Assembly (NCBI RefSeq): GCF_003073045.1
Contig: NC_037596.1
Coordinates: 26,014,392-26,078,391, forward strand
Source of the DNA: Pomacea canaliculata
Taxonomy: Eukaryota; Mollusca; Gastropoda; Architaenioglossa; Ampullariidae
Length of the DNA: 64,000 nucleotides
Reading direction: 5' to 3'
The translations under genes and the position numbers were made by a program. This document shows, piece after piece, positions 31,090 to 44,089 of the stretch. The first letter of the stretch is position 1. The number at the start of each line of letters is the position of its first letter. The notes beneath the pieces were generated by a model, which made no database searches, was not told the origin of the DNA, and saw only the letters and a list, made by a program, of their open reading frames with translations.

Positions 31090-32010
31090 AGCAATATTTT
31101 ACTTTTTTATGCTTGTTCTTTCGTTTACTTCCATAAAGAGGTTGGAAACGGCCTTTCTTGCGAAGGAAATAATGTGCTTGAGTTGATTTAATACGATAAG
31201 GGAACATAACAGCAAGATTTTATTTTAAAGAAGATGACAGTTACAGTCTACTATAAAGAACATGCAGATCACACGAGATTTGAAGAAAATGGCAGTTACA
31301 CATTACTTTGATGGACATGGCAGTCAGATGTTACTCCGAGGAAGATGACAGATCCGTCAGGGTTTTGTTTGTTTGTTTGTTTGTTTGTTTGATGTTATTG
31401 TTGTTGGTGTTCCTGAATCACCAGCTTTATTTTCTTTCTCTCCCACGACTTATTGCTGCCATTTGGAGTTCTGCACACGCGAACCCGTCCACCCGAAGAG
31501 AGATAATGATAATTTGCTGGAAATGAACCCATCAACACATTTTCAGCACAAGTACAAATATATATGCACATCATCAATAGAAGAGTTTCTATTTGAGGTC
31601 ATGAGATATCCTGTTCTCGTGATCTCCTTATTCACCAGAAAAATCCTTATTTGACAAATGTGCACCCACACAGTATGGCCAAACAACAGCCGCATAGATA
31701 TAACCATCCATTTTGTCTCCAAAGAAAGAAAGACAGAAAGAAGAGAAAGAAAACAGATATTTAAAAAAACAAAACTTCATATCTCGTTTTTATTTTTGAA
31801 TATGCTAGCATGACTTTCAAACCGCACTTTAGAAGAAGAAAAAAAAGAACAAAATGTTACTGACGAGGCAGCGGGAATGTGGGCGAGTGACGGTGGGGGG
31901 ACGTCGATGACACGAAAGAATAATGAAAACATAGTTTTCCCTTTTCTTTCTTCCGCTTTCAAAGCATTCACCCTTTCCCTCCCCCACCAGTGGACGACAA
32001 AGGAGATGAG
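31090..32010. other. Intergenic, no gene seen
   Basis: (GTTT)n at about 31362-31390. No gene supported. Confidence 0.4.
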
Positions 32011-32019
32011 TTTTTGAGT

Positions 32020-32525
32020 GCAGAGGATCAAATGAATGGACGGCTTTCAGCATCCTGCCAAGAACCAGCACTCTAACACGGGATGCGCTGAATGCGACGA
32101 TGCGGGTGTCTTGAAGGAGGAGAGTTATCCCCTCGACCACCAACCGAAAGCATCTCGCGTCAAAAGGAAGGTCACAATATTTCGCACCCCTAGCGGGCGT
32201 GAAGGGAGACAATCTAGCACGTGCCGCGGCCCGTACGACAGCCAATGAAAGTGAGGCGGAAGAACACAAGGCAGGATCCGGTCCTCAATTGATGTCGGCC
32301 GCCGCTCGCTTTTCAGGACTTGCATTAAACACTCGAGTAATTGAAACTCAGCTTCGTTTCGTTTATTTATTTTCTGCTTGATTTCGTTCCGGCTTTTTCA
32401 AAGGACTGTTGTCACGTGGCTTCCGCTTGGGTGAAGACAGTTGCGCGCAGTGCGCGCGCGGCTGCGGTGTGTGAGCCTCCTCTTGCTTGCTCTCCCTTGA
32501 AAAAGATGGGTGACGTTTCCTTCAG
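32020..32525. other. CpG-rich island in AT-rich intergenic DNA
   Basis: Unlike its surroundings, this block is rich in CpG and unique-looking (for example gcacgtgccgcggcccgtac near 32217 and gttgcgcgcagtgcgcgcgc near 32440). It has no coherent long ORF. A candidate unannotated promoter or enhancer upstream of RFX4, or start of a non-coding transcript; this is inference. Confidence 0.35.
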
Positions 32526-32559
32526 TGTGTCTTGAAAAAAGTTATCTTCACTTTATTCA

Positions 32560-33330
32560 GGCCAAGGTTTGCTATATAATATATGTACTCAGAAAAAATA
32601 AAATAATTAAAACATTAATAGAAAAGCAAGGAAATAAAAAAAAAACAGAATAGTAAGTGTATGGAATTGACTTAATTTGACCCTGACTATACTAACTTAC
32701 TAAAATGATTCTATTAATTAATAAATTATTTAATCATGTAATATATTATTACTAAATGAACTAGAGTTTATTTACTCTATTATTTTATTATTTTATTATT
32801 TATTTACTATAGTGCTGTACTATTGACTAGTACATCTTGATATACTACTAATTTACCAGATTTAAAGTATTTTTATTTTCAATATTCATTGGCAAATAAT
32901 TACTATAATGATTATGTATTATTTAAAGTATTCATTTACTACTAAATTATTTTATTGACTCTATTGGTGTACTTTTTGTTTACTGTATTTACTAAACGGA
33001 TTTAATATATTCGCTTTATTTCAGTGAATTTTAAACCAACACACAGATATGCCTGTGGTGTTTTTTTTAAATAAAAATATATTTTTTTTATTTATATCTA
33101 TTATTTTTTAGAAGCATCAGATCATTTATTTTCACCCTTAATGGCTTGATTAAAATTTATCCAGTTTCTCTTAGCACTAAATTTTTCTTAGAAATTATTG
33201 TATGTAAAAAATTATTAATGGTATTATTAATTTTTTATAAATAATTCGTCGTTTTTTTTATTTACAATTATTTTCAGAATAAGAAAGAAATGCAATTTTA
33301 TGTCAGAAACGTGCCCACTATATATATATT
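32560..33330. repeat. Very AT-rich low-complexity stretch built of tttactaaat-like words
   Basis: Almost pure A and T with recurring tactaaat, tttattta and ttactata words; no ORF. Looks like degenerate simple sequence. Confidence 0.6.
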
Positions 33331-33379
33331 ACTGCATTCCTACGTGCTAGTGACTAAATACCGTCAGGTCATGAATTTG

Positions 33380-33820
33380 AAATGAGGTTCGTTTCGTTTC
33401 CATTTCATTCCACTCAACTGGAATCCCAGTTTTCCAAAGAACGGGCCAGACGAGGCATTTCCCTTAGCACCGTATGAAGAGCGCGGTTTTCCTCAAATAT
33501 TCCACTCGAGCGCGCTTTTCTTCGACTGAGGGCAATACGTGGCAGACGACAGTCATAAACACGTGACCCTTACCGCCATTTTCCGCGAGCCTGAGTTTTG
33601 TTCCAAGATGACCGAAGAAAATGAACAATCGTGTTGCAGGAAATGAATGGACAAGGTTTTGAATGGTGGTCTGAAATTAGCGAAATTGTCTTCCTCCTGG
33701 CCCTTTCCTGCAGCAACCCTCACCTTCCTCGTGTCGTCTGCTGCGTGATGAGTTCGGTTGAGACTGAATGACAACAGAGGGCGTTCGGCATCCATGAAGA
33801 GGGGCTCCATTCAAACACGA
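33380..33820. other. CpG-rich island, no ORF recognised
   Basis: Contains gagcgcggttttcc, ctcgagcgcgcttttcttcg and a canonical E-box-like cacgtgac. Possible regulatory DNA (inference). Confidence 0.3.
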
Positions 33821-33829
33821 ACGTCCTGC

Positions 33830-35095
33830 AAAAATTGGTTTTATTTTATTAAGATCATAAGATCGTCCTGTCATGATCCATTGAATTCTTGGTTATTTTC
33901 AGTCTTCCGAATTTTACTGCATAACAGTAGTTAATCCCCGAAAATTTTTATAAAGAATTTTACAGATATTCTTTGAAAAAAAAATTATTTATTTATTGTG
34001 AGAGAATTGTCCATGCAGACTGAAAGAACTCTTAACAAAGAAAGGTTCTCAGGGAAATGCAAAGCTTTGGATAATTATGGTAATTTTTGCCTTCTTTATT
34101 TAACGAGCTGTAAACTGGTTTTTAATTACCCACATCATCAAGTTTATACTTATATAATTCTGTGTATCTTCACAGCTTCCATCTACAATCATAAAATTTA
34201 AATGAGTGTCACAGACATTTGACATTAATTTTAGTCCTGACGTGCCTGGCATTATAATAACCATAGCAACAACATACTTTAGGACAGAAAAATTAATATT
34301 TTCAAGACTACAGACATGATATGAAAATTAAAAGTGTTTAATGACTATTTTTTTTAGCTAAACACTGACAATCTGGGGATAATTCATTACTATTAACTCC
34401 CTAACAGCATTTTCTGTCACTACTTGTTTTTTATATTAATGAACCTGAAACCCAATCATCAGCCTGTTGTATCATTAAATTTTCTCACCCATTAAAATAT
34501 AATTAGTTTAAGTTGAGCCACGGTAAGGATTCATATCATTAAATTAAAACTGACAAACTCATTCCATGCACGATCCCTATTATCAACACACATCTCATCC
34601 ATATTTACATTTCATCAACTCTGACCTCAGTGCAGGATATTTATAGAAGTCATCAACGTCATGAAAAGAAAAGAAAAAGTGGAAAAGAAAGAAAGAATGA
34701 AATAAGCCCCACACACTGGAGTATTGTTGGCAAACAAAAGGAAGTGAAGGTGAGGGTCGTGACAGTCGTGACGGGAGCAGTAGTCTTCCGTGTCACGCGG
34801 TCACCATCTATCTCTGTCGCCAGGGGGCAGCACAGAGCAGCGGGACACTGCAATAAACTCTTTATGATCAAAAAAGCTGGAGGAGGTGGTAGGGCACCTG
34901 TCTGTTTTCTTGATGGTCCAGCCATTTAGTCCTGCCAGGACTGACATGAACACAGGCCGAACATCATTTTCTCTAAATTAATGCAAGTGTGATGCAGTTA
35001 AATATTATATAAGTAAGTCTTTGATGGGTGGGGTTTGGTTGATATGATAAATTGTCCTGCCCTCCTTCACCCCTAAAAATTAGATTAATCTTGAT
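33830..35095. other. Intergenic, no gene seen
   Basis: AT-rich. A patch at 34750-34850 is more CpG-rich but has no recognised coding content. Confidence 0.4.
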
Positions 35096-35099
35096 GGGT

Positions 35100-35430
35100 T
35101 ACCGACTCCACAATGTTAAATAGAGACACAGAAAATACAAACCACGACAAAACAAATGAAAGAAACACATAAACTAATGAAAAAAAATATATAAAACGGA
35201 GCAGAAAGAGAGAGGAGATGGGAGAGAGAAAGGAAGTAAGAGAAAAAAAAGGATAATACAAAAAATAGAATAAAAGTAAAAGAAGCAAAGACACCTATAA
35301 ACAAGCAATAACGGAAGTAAAGAAAAAATTATTTAATAAGATATTCCAGGGAAAAGAAGAAATAACACAAAAACTACCTACGGAAATAAGAAGGAAGTAG
35401 CAAACTTAAAGTAGAGAAAGAAATAAAAAT
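35100..35430. repeat. Purine-rich (A/G) low-complexity tract
   Basis: Plus strand strongly enriched in A and G (aaagagagaggagatgggag and similar) with few pyrimidines. Strand-asymmetric cryptically simple DNA, like the T/C tracts at 25706-25850, 43730-44080 and 51370-51600 in opposite orientation. Confidence 0.6.
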
Positions 35431-35840
35431 GTACAACTGGATGAAATTAAGTTTTGTGGTGTTAATCAGTATTTTCTGTCGATTTCTGTGGTATCTGCTT
35501 CTTGACAACAATATCAAGATGGCGGTCGCTCTGTTTGAGCAAGAAGTTTCTGACTCTCCTTGCGATGGTCAGACCTTCTCCTTATGTTGAGCAGTCTCTC
35601 TGAAATGATTGAAAAAAGAAGATGAAAAAGGGAAGGCGAACAGGGTATGCAGCATAGATAGGCACTGAATTATAAACAGTGGAACCACCATCACCATCCA
35701 TGCTACTCGCCAACATCCAGTCGTTGCACAACAAGGAGGTTAGTGGAGGGTCGTGATTTTTGTGTGAAGGAATATCGGGAGACCTGATTGTTTTTCTGCA
35801 CCAAATCCTGGCTGAAAGATATTGATGGTGACGATCTAAA

Positions 35841-35903
35841 TTGTTTGTTTGTTTGTTTGTTTGTTTGTTTGTTTGTTTGTTTGTTTGTTTGTTTGTTTGT
35901 TTG
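35841..35903. repeat. (TTTG)n microsatellite
   Basis: About 15 units of TTTG; produces a spurious FVCL-repeat ORF. Confidence 0.97.
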
Positions 35904-36640
35904 TCTTTTGGTGGGTTTTGGGGGGGAGAGAGGAGGTTTTAGATTTCCATTTAGCTGCTAGAATTCAGTTGCTATCATCGGAGAGGGTGTATATCTGTGT
36001 GTTTACAAAAGGTCTTGTGAAGCTGTTGTATTGCACTCCGGACATTGAACTGCTGTCAGTTTTCCAACGATATTTCTTTATTTCAACAGAATTTTCCCAG
36101 ACTTTCTTTACGACATCTGTAGGGTGCAATTTTCGCTGTAAGAACAACAAAAACAAGAAAAGCGAAAGGAATAAAATCAATATGTACCAACCACAAGAAA
36201 CAGAAGTACTGAATGAGTAATTTTCTAGTAGAGAAACTAGACGAAAGAAGGCAAAACACACAGGAAATGGAAGATAGATGACGTAGGAACATCCACCAGC
36301 ACACAGTTACAAGAGAAGCTGTTGGAGGAAATACATTCATTAAGCTATGAGTCTGGTGCCAAACATTAACACAGAATCAGATTTTGGGAAAGGATTGGTT
36401 AAAGAAATATAGAACCAACAAGAGAAAAAAAAAATAACGGCGGCCAAAGGTTTAAAATGCGACATCCGGGGATTTGGAGGACAGCATATCATTTCTTTGT
36501 GGGATCATGTCACAAGACTTTTTTCCTCATCATCTTCACCTTTCGTAAAGTGTGACTTTTGCACCTGTTAGTGTCAGTCACAAAAAAATGTCCACTTAAG
36601 AATTGTCCGCTGCTGTCAGTCTCAAACTTAAATATCTCAA

Positions 36641-36750
36641 ACCGCACCTTCTCGTCTTCACCCAAGACAGGCAAAGGTGACGAATCTGTCAGCCACTGCG
36701 TCTGTCCGACTCCCACCAACGGCCAGTACCGGCAGACCAGAAATAAATGT
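36641..36750 (+). mobile_element. LINE ORF2 C-terminal fragment
   Basis: Plus-strand frames give HLLVFTQDRQR followed, one frame over, by LSATASVRLPPTASTGRPE. This parallels the ends at 1370-1515 (DLLSSAQDRTGW...) and 48850-48980 (DLLTIAQD...[11 protein letters not shown]), so it is a short, broken 3' end of the same LINE family. Confidence 0.6.
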
Positions 36751-36879
36751 TTGCCAACTGACATCAGGCAAGGTATGCTTGAGTGAATAATGTGTAAAAG
36801 TCAAGAGGTCACTTCCCCACAAGTCTCTCTCTCTCTCTTTCTCTCGTATATATATATATATTCTTTTTTCGAAGCCCAT

Positions 36880-36915
36880 CGTGCACCAAAAAAAAAAAAA
36901 AAAAAAAAAAAAAAT
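36880..36915. repeat. Poly-A tract
   Basis: A run of 27 A following a (TA)n tract and CT repeats at 36822-36860. Confidence 0.85.
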
Positions 36916-37879
36916 TAAATCATGACGTCACTGCTGTACACAGCCAAACCTGATATGTTACCAGCTCTACCATTGGCTGTAGCTTCAAAACGCAGACATA
37001 TCCATGCACAATCCTGATGTCTGTGTTGTTAACTTCTTTCTGGTAATGATGATGTCTGTAAGTGTGCATGTCGAGAATGAAAATGGATGCATTGACCAAT
37101 ATTTGCATAGTTTAGTTATTAAGTCATTAGAAAAAAGAAATTATTTTGCTTCCCTATTCTTTGAACTTCGGCAAAGAAATTTACACTTCATATTGTAAAT
37201 TCTATTTACATTACATATTGTACGGTCTGACAAAGAATTAACATAGCTACACATGTGCATTGCTTTCACCTGCCGACAGCTGGAGGAATAAACCTGCTTC
37301 TGGCATTCCAGAGTGCTGACTGGAATAAATGATGAAACAGGCAGCTGAAGCAGAAAGCAAAAAGTAAAGAGAGTGGTGAGGAGAAAAAGACTTTTATTGA
37401 GAAACCAATCAAAGATCCAATCATTTTGTAGACCACATATGACCATATAAACTTGAAAGCAATATCGGAGTAAAAGCAAACATTTATTTAATATTTTGAT
37501 AATTAATTATTTAGTGATTTAAAGTTGTTTTTATATTTTTAATATTCTTATGATTCTGTAATTTAATTTTCACGATTCAGATACAGGACATTTGGTTATT
37601 TATTTGTCAATTATAGACAGATATCTTGTTGTACATTAAAACTGTCAGGCATAACGACAACAAACGTCTTGCCGGAGAAGATTTTAAAACGAATAAAACT
37701 AGTTATGCAATGCACATCAAAAATCACTGCTGATATAAAACCATTTTTTTTTTTCAATACACTAAAGAAATTCGTATTCTATTCAAGCTTAGCAATTAAT
37801 GTGAGATAACTGTCTTGTTTTTTCCCCAACGGCTAACGTTTTCAAACTTGTCTTTAAAGCATGAAATCCACTTTTTTGT

Positions 37880-38320
37880 CATTATTCAACCAAAAAACTG
37901 CCCTGCGTCCGACACATCCCACCTTTCTCGCCAGTCGTCCTCTTTGCGCACAAAGCGGAGGTTTTCCAATTACGTCCGGCGGGTTTTGAACCACTGAGCG
38001 GAAGTGTCCTTTGACACTCCGAAGGCGATCGTCTGCCGGAGAAGATTGTCGTCTGCTGGCCCTTTTCTGGCTTCGCCCCTATTCAATATCTCCGATCGAC
38101 GGCGCAAATCGCACGGAGTAATTGCATACATCGTTCGAGCAGCTTTGCACAATATGGCGCCAGTCACTGGTGGGGCCACGACTGCAGGAATATTAGGTTC
38201 CTATTACAGCGATAAAAGCTCTCAATCAAATTTGATGAGAAATCTCCCTCGCTTCCGATATTATCCTCTTGCCCTCTCAGCCGTGAACGAGCTGAAATGA
38301 CGCCGCCGGGAGGTAGCCAA
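37880..38320. other. CpG-rich island, candidate regulatory DNA
   Basis: High-complexity, CpG-rich block (ctccgatcgacggcgcaaat, taattgcatacatcgttcga) between AT-rich flanks, with no ORF holding a family motif. About 8 kb upstream of RFX4 coding exon 1. Enhancer function is inference. Confidence 0.35.
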
Positions 38321-38324
38321 TTGC

Positions 38325-39760
38325 CAGCCAAAGGAGAAATGTGGTTGGGAAGCTGGGGGGATGATGGGGAGGGACCTGAAGGGTGAGAGGGTGACATTAA
38401 AAAGTGATGACACTCGTCATTAACAACAAAAATAAAAAAGCGTGATGGGATACGGAGAATGAGAGTGGGAGCTGAGGGTGGGGTCGGGTGTGGAAAGCGT
38501 GTGTGGGAGGAGGGAGACCTGATGATGACCTGCTTTTGAGAATACGATCATCGATGATGGAGAGATTGTGGAAAGGAGAAACTGGAGGGATTATTCTCGT
38601 CCTCGAGTTTCTTTTATTAGCGCGATCGCACACACGCACGCACACATTCTCTCTTACTTTCTCTAACAACACCTGCAGTAATAATATGAAAAAATAATTT
38701 GATTGTTTTAACTTAAGTTGTTTAGTTTTAAGGATCCTGCCTTTACTTTTCTTGTCGATATTTACAATTACACACATCCACAAAGGGATTAAATATACTA
38801 CTTAATAAAGAAATAAATTAATAAATAATGATTTGATAAATTTACGCTGATCCACTTTGATCAGCCTTTAAATGTAATGGTAGTCGTGGTAGAAGAATGG
38901 TCGAAAGAATAAAACATAATAAAAGGTTTTCAAAAACTGCACGGATTCAGTGTAAAAGTACAAACAAACGTGTCTAAATGTGTCTAAATGGTCTTAATGC
39001 GGATGAAGCAGCCTTCGAAACTTGTAGAAAAAAATGTATACATACATATAAATAGAAATTTTAGCATGTTTAAAGGGAAATAATCCAAAACATTGATTGT
39101 GTGGAAAAGGCATAGTTACCTCCCATGCCATTTTTGTGCCTTTGTGTGTGTGATCTTAATAGCATGAAAAAAAGGGGAAAAAAGCATATGATTGTATTGC
39201 TGAAATTGCTCGTATTCATTCCCCCCCTCTCTCTCTTCTTCCCCTGAAAAAAACAAAAACAAAAACAAATCCCCAACATAACTAGAAAAAGCCACAATAA
39301 AACAAGAAGAAAGAACATCTCATGACAAACATTTTCTGAAATCCCTGTACATTATTATATTCTTTCTAGTTATGTTGGGAATAGAGTTTCTTATTTGCAT
39401 TCGATAACTAGATGTAAAAAAAAATACTTTGCTTCATTTATTATCATTGTAAATTAATATTTGACGATTTGTCGATTTGTCTCTCACTCGATCTTGTTCC
39501 ATCTGAAGGAAACACTACTCATACCCACGTTCGCTTGATGCTTAATTAAAACATGGGTATAAATGAGCGCGAACGCATACACATTATGTTTCTAGCATTT
39601 ATTTACACACTAACCACACATATGTATGTACAGATAAACAAAAAATAGCCCCACCACACACATACACACACACATACAAGATCACTCGCACAGTGCAACA
39701 TTTAATGTTTTTAACGGTATAATACACATTGCTAGTACTTTATATTTCTAAAATAAGCAT
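38325..39760. other. Intergenic, no gene seen
   Basis: AT-rich with short CT and CA tracts. A short inverted pair (ttatgttggg near 39370 and ccccaacataa near 39271) is present. No gene. Confidence 0.4.
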
Positions 39761-39761
39761 G

Positions 39762-39957
39762 CTCACTCACTCACTCACTCACTCACTCACTCACTCACTC
39801 ACTCACTCACTCACTCACTCACTCACTCACTCACTCACTCACTCACTCACTCACTCACTCACTCACTCACTCACTCACTCACTCACTCACTCACTCACTC
39901 ACTCACTCACTCACTCACTCACTCACTCACTCACTCACTCACTCACTTACTCACTCC
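39762..39957. repeat. (ACTC)n microsatellite, about 49 units
   Basis: Nearly perfect tetranucleotide array of about 196 bp with one late interruption (cactta). Produces a spurious THSL-repeat ORF. Confidence 0.97.
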
Positions 39958-39989
39958 TTGATGTGACCCGCTTCTGACAGCCTTTTGAG

Positions 39990-40265
39990 ATCGCTCCGCT
40001 CACACGCTCTACAATAACTTCAGCTGACACGATAAGAGACTCAAAGCTCCGTGATTATAAGGCTACTCTGCCTTTTGACTCCAGCCAACGCTCCCGCGCC
40101 TTCTTCCACCCGCTTCTATTCTCCCGGGTGTGGCCATTTTGAATACATTCGGGGTATTAAGCGGCTCGTCATTTGTTCGGGGTGTCACTCAGTCATCGCT
40201 CCTGAGCGCTCCGGACACATAATCCCGTTTGTAGAAGGGAAGGGTGAGGCGGGGTGGAGGAAAAA
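39990..40265. other. CpG-rich island beside the ACTC array
   Basis: Unique CpG-rich sequence (cgctccgctcacacgctcta, ttcggggtattaagcggctc). No coding assignment. Confidence 0.3.
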
Positions 40266-40269
40266 GACC

Positions 40270-43200
40270 GACAATATTGTCAACATAATAAATACATGAC
40301 GCAGATGATTGACAGAAATCTGAGATAATTAAAAATACAGTAAGGCTCGACTTCTGAAACATTTAAGTTTCAGGACTTTTTCAGTTTGAGAATATTTCTG
40401 AGACGGGAGATGTCAGGACATCAAAAACTCTAATTACTGATATCGATGTGATTTTAAAATTAACTATTATTAAAATTGGTGAATAAGGAATCCCAAACCA
40501 TAAGAGAATATATGGTCATCTAATTAAATTAAATGTAAGTGATGTAATGTTTTTATGGTTAGAAACTTGCAAGTCACTCGCCTTCGTTGAAAGCTTCGTT
40601 CCTGTACCTGTGGTTAGACGTGAATACATTTTCATACCTGAGCAGATCGTACAGGCTAATGACCATCACCTGATCTCCCTGTAATGAAGAATGAATAACA
40701 GGTGCGAGAACCGGCCACATGTCAGTTAATATTGTCACGTGATGCATGATGCCATCGCTCTGCTTGTCCAAGAATCAGACACCCCATTGCTCACAGTGGT
40801 TTGCAGTTCAAAGTTTAAAACATAACAATATCTATACCGATACTATTTATGGCTGAAAGAAAGTAAGATGAAGGTATGTAGTATATTTTGTTTTAAAAAA
40901 AATTGTAACAAAACTTATGCGCTTATGTAACAACGGTCCTGACATCCTGATGGCGAGAGCGGAATAGAAGCTGGTATATCCATCTTTCAACTTGACCTTT
41001 GTTTCAGAACCACAAAGTAACCTCCCTCAGTCTCTGAACATCACTAAACACATTGCACTTACCTCAACTCCAATTTATTTTCCAATTCCAGGTACGTCTT
41101 TATTTAGTCCACGCTGCCTCTAAGCATCCTGATTACAATGACGACCACTTCATTCGCAAGGCCTCCTGGGAAGAGAGTACGTGTTCCTTCCCTTCCTGCT
41201 GCCTTGTGAGGACAATCAGTGTCCAGTTTTGGACCAGAATAAGCTTTAATGATGACTCCCTTGGTACCCTCTCCTCATCTGTCCTCACCCACCCACTCCG
41301 CAAACCGCCGTAACGCCCAAGTTCAAGTAGAATAATCAGATCTTGGTAGAAATGATGTTCTCATGATTATGATCAGTGTTGTATTTAGTTAGGGAAAGTT
41401 AGTTTTGAAATCGCCGGGTCCAAACAGCATCCTTCTTGACTTTTTTTTTATCCTGTTTTTCATAAATATGTTTGGAAACGTGCACCGTCAATGTTCTCCA
41501 CTCAGATTGTCACTCTTCATTAGTAGCATATAAAGATGATCAGTTTCAATTAATCAATCAATCAAAATTTCTATGTCTGTTATGGGCAGAAGGAAACATT
41601 TAAGGCTTATTTATACTTTGTTTGATATTTCTGATTAAATAAGGATATTCACTGAATAAATTTCATTTCTTTTTATTCTTCTTCAAAATTACTTCCGTCC
41701 ACGGCTGGTGTTTTCCTAGAATCAACACGAGGCTAACTGATAGTTGATGCTGAAAAGGACGAGAAGGAGAGTAACAGGTGTGTGGAGGAGGGGTGGTGGA
41801 AGGGTAGGTGATAACGGCTGGGGTAGGGGACTGTGGGGGAGGATATCGTTTGCACGAGTGACAAGGCCCTGGTGTGACGGTCGCCCGCGCCGTGACGGGT
41901 TCAATGGGCTCAGCAGGGTGGCCAACGCCAACCGGCCTACCCTCATCCACCCACCCGTCCAAATCACCTGCAGCCGTGGAAAATGTGATCCTGCACGTCG
42001 GACAGGTAAAGCAGATTTCATCTCAATGAGTAAAGCAGTTACCTACCCTTGAAACCTGCACCCTATATCTTCCATTCCAAAATCCATATCCCACTTCCAG
42101 TTTACTCAACATTTTTCTTTTTTTTTTTTTTTTTAGGGGAAGGGGGATAGGTCATATGTCAGCTCTCGCCTTTTCAATAGAACAGAACCACGAGCTTCAC
42201 CTTGCTGGAAAGGGACACTGTGGCCTTTTATTGACAGCCCGTCATGGCAAGTCCGCGTTCACCGAGGCGGAACAAAAATTATTCCGTCAAGCCGTTAAGC
42301 TGTTTTTCCCTCTCTCTCCCTCTCTTACAGTCTCTAACAAAAGCTGAGGACGGAGTGTGTTATGGTCGTGGGTACATACAGATGACAGTATCGTCAGTGC
42401 TGATGGACGGAAGTTTGGCTACAAGTCATGGCAAGTGTGAAGTGTTTCCACAGAAAAGTTAGAGACAGAAAAATTAGTGATTGGTGTTAATTAAACAGGG
42501 AGCTCGGGACTAGGAGGGACAACCATGCAAGGTTTGTTTTCGCTTTGAAAGGATATTCATCAAACATTATTCAGGTATGATTTTTTCTGTCTCTTCAATG
42601 GCGCAAAAGAGTGATGCAGCTTCTGCATTCGGATGAATGCATTCATCTGTCATATGTGCTACCAGTACAGGATTATTTTGTGCAACGACATCATCTGGTG
42701 ATGTCATATGTGAACAATCTGAACAACTGTGAGATCAACTGTGTCAGTGGATGATGGTGACAACCCTTCGGATACAGCAGAAAAACACATCTACCTTTCT
42801 GGATTTTTTCTGTGAAACATCGGAGGTATTAAACATTGTTTACCACTTCTAATTCGGAGTTTCTTGTTTATGGACACAGGATCCAAGGAATCTGAGAAAA
42901 GGTAAATAAATTTGATTCTTGATATTTCTCTTGAAGTACACGAACTGTGTGCTGGTAGCTACCCGGTCATATAAATGCATGAACATGTTTGACCAATGGA
43001 AAGTGTGCTCTGATGTCTTTATTCAGTTTATGTAGGAAAGAACAGAAAAAGACGAGAAAGGGACGAGTTATTTATGCCTTCATCATCTCATTCGCCATTT
43101 TAACATGCAGGAAAGAAATTTATGACGGAAGGGAACTGATAGTTTACAAGGGCAAAACAACAGATATTCCACCAAATTTTACCAAATTAAAATTGAGATT

Positions 43201-43725
43201 AAATTAATCATTCATTAAACAGCAAAGATCGAATCTGCATGATAGGAGTTATTGTAAAACATTTGAGATATACTTTGAGACACATAAGAGAATATTTTGT
43301 GATAACCTAGCTCAGAGATTCGTAGTACCATGCTTTTTATTTCTAGTTTGCAATGTTGTCCTCACAACTTCTAATTCTTCTGTACAGTCAGTCAGATTGT
43401 TGACTAAATTTGCATTGCAATTGTTTATGTAAATAGGAGTGAAAGAACACAGGAAGAGAAGATTTATGAGTGTATATCATAGGGAAATAAGGTTTATCGA
43501 CAATACTGAGTGAACTTTGTCTATTAAGTTATTAATTAGTCAAGTTTCAAAGTTTTCTTGATCCCTTGGAGTATAGCTATGAATCAGAGGTACATAGTAA
43601 TCCGTCTGTTACTGTGGATCAACAGAAGAGAGGACTTGTAACTTCCTGTATCAACCCACTCACACTTACTTGCTTAGTCATAGGTCATTTAATAAGAAGC
43701 ATTTACTATCATTTTCGTTTATTTG
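40270..43725. other. Intergenic, no gene supported
   Basis: Several short ORFs without domains. 41740-42050 is G-rich with CpG and ends in a donor-like ACAG|GTAAAG (about 42005), possibly a non-coding exon. A T run lies at 42118-42134. Confidence 0.35.
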
Positions 43726-43729
43726 CTTG

Positions 43730-44080
43730 TTATTTTTAATTCCTCTCCTTTTCTTTTCTTCTTTCTGACACTCTATTGCGTTTTATGCTTTTTCATGTTT
43801 ATCTTTTTTCATTTTTTTCACTTTTAATTTCCCCCCAATTAATTTTTTTAAATTGTCTTTCTTTCTCTTTCTGTAATTTTTTTCTATAATTTCATGTTAT
43901 TTTTCTTTTTTTTTCTATTTTATTTTTCAATGTTGCTTTTCTTAGTATTTTTCTCTTTTTTTCATTGTTTCCGTATTTCTTTTTTTTTTCTTTAGTTTAA
44001 AACGTTTTGCTGTCTGTCAGCATTTCTTTTTTGTTCGTTCCTTTTTTTATAACTTTTCTGCATTTTTTTTTTGTTCTTTC
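43730..44080. repeat. Pyrimidine-rich low-complexity tract
   Basis: Plus strand almost entirely T and C (ttcctctccttttcttttct and similar) over 350 bases. Confidence 0.6.
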
Positions 44081-44089
44081 TTGTTTCTC

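Noticed and set aside
35500-35610. Minus-strand stretch resembling coding sequence (TIARRVRNFLLKQSDRHLDI)
   Set aside because: Short, with no known family, start or clear splice partners; could be an old repeat.
35849-36220. ORF beginning FVCLFVCL
   Set aside because: Start is the (TTTG)n microsatellite; the remainder has no recognisable domain.
39729-39977. 82-codon ORF of THSL repeats
   Set aside because: It is the translation of the (ACTC)n microsatellite.
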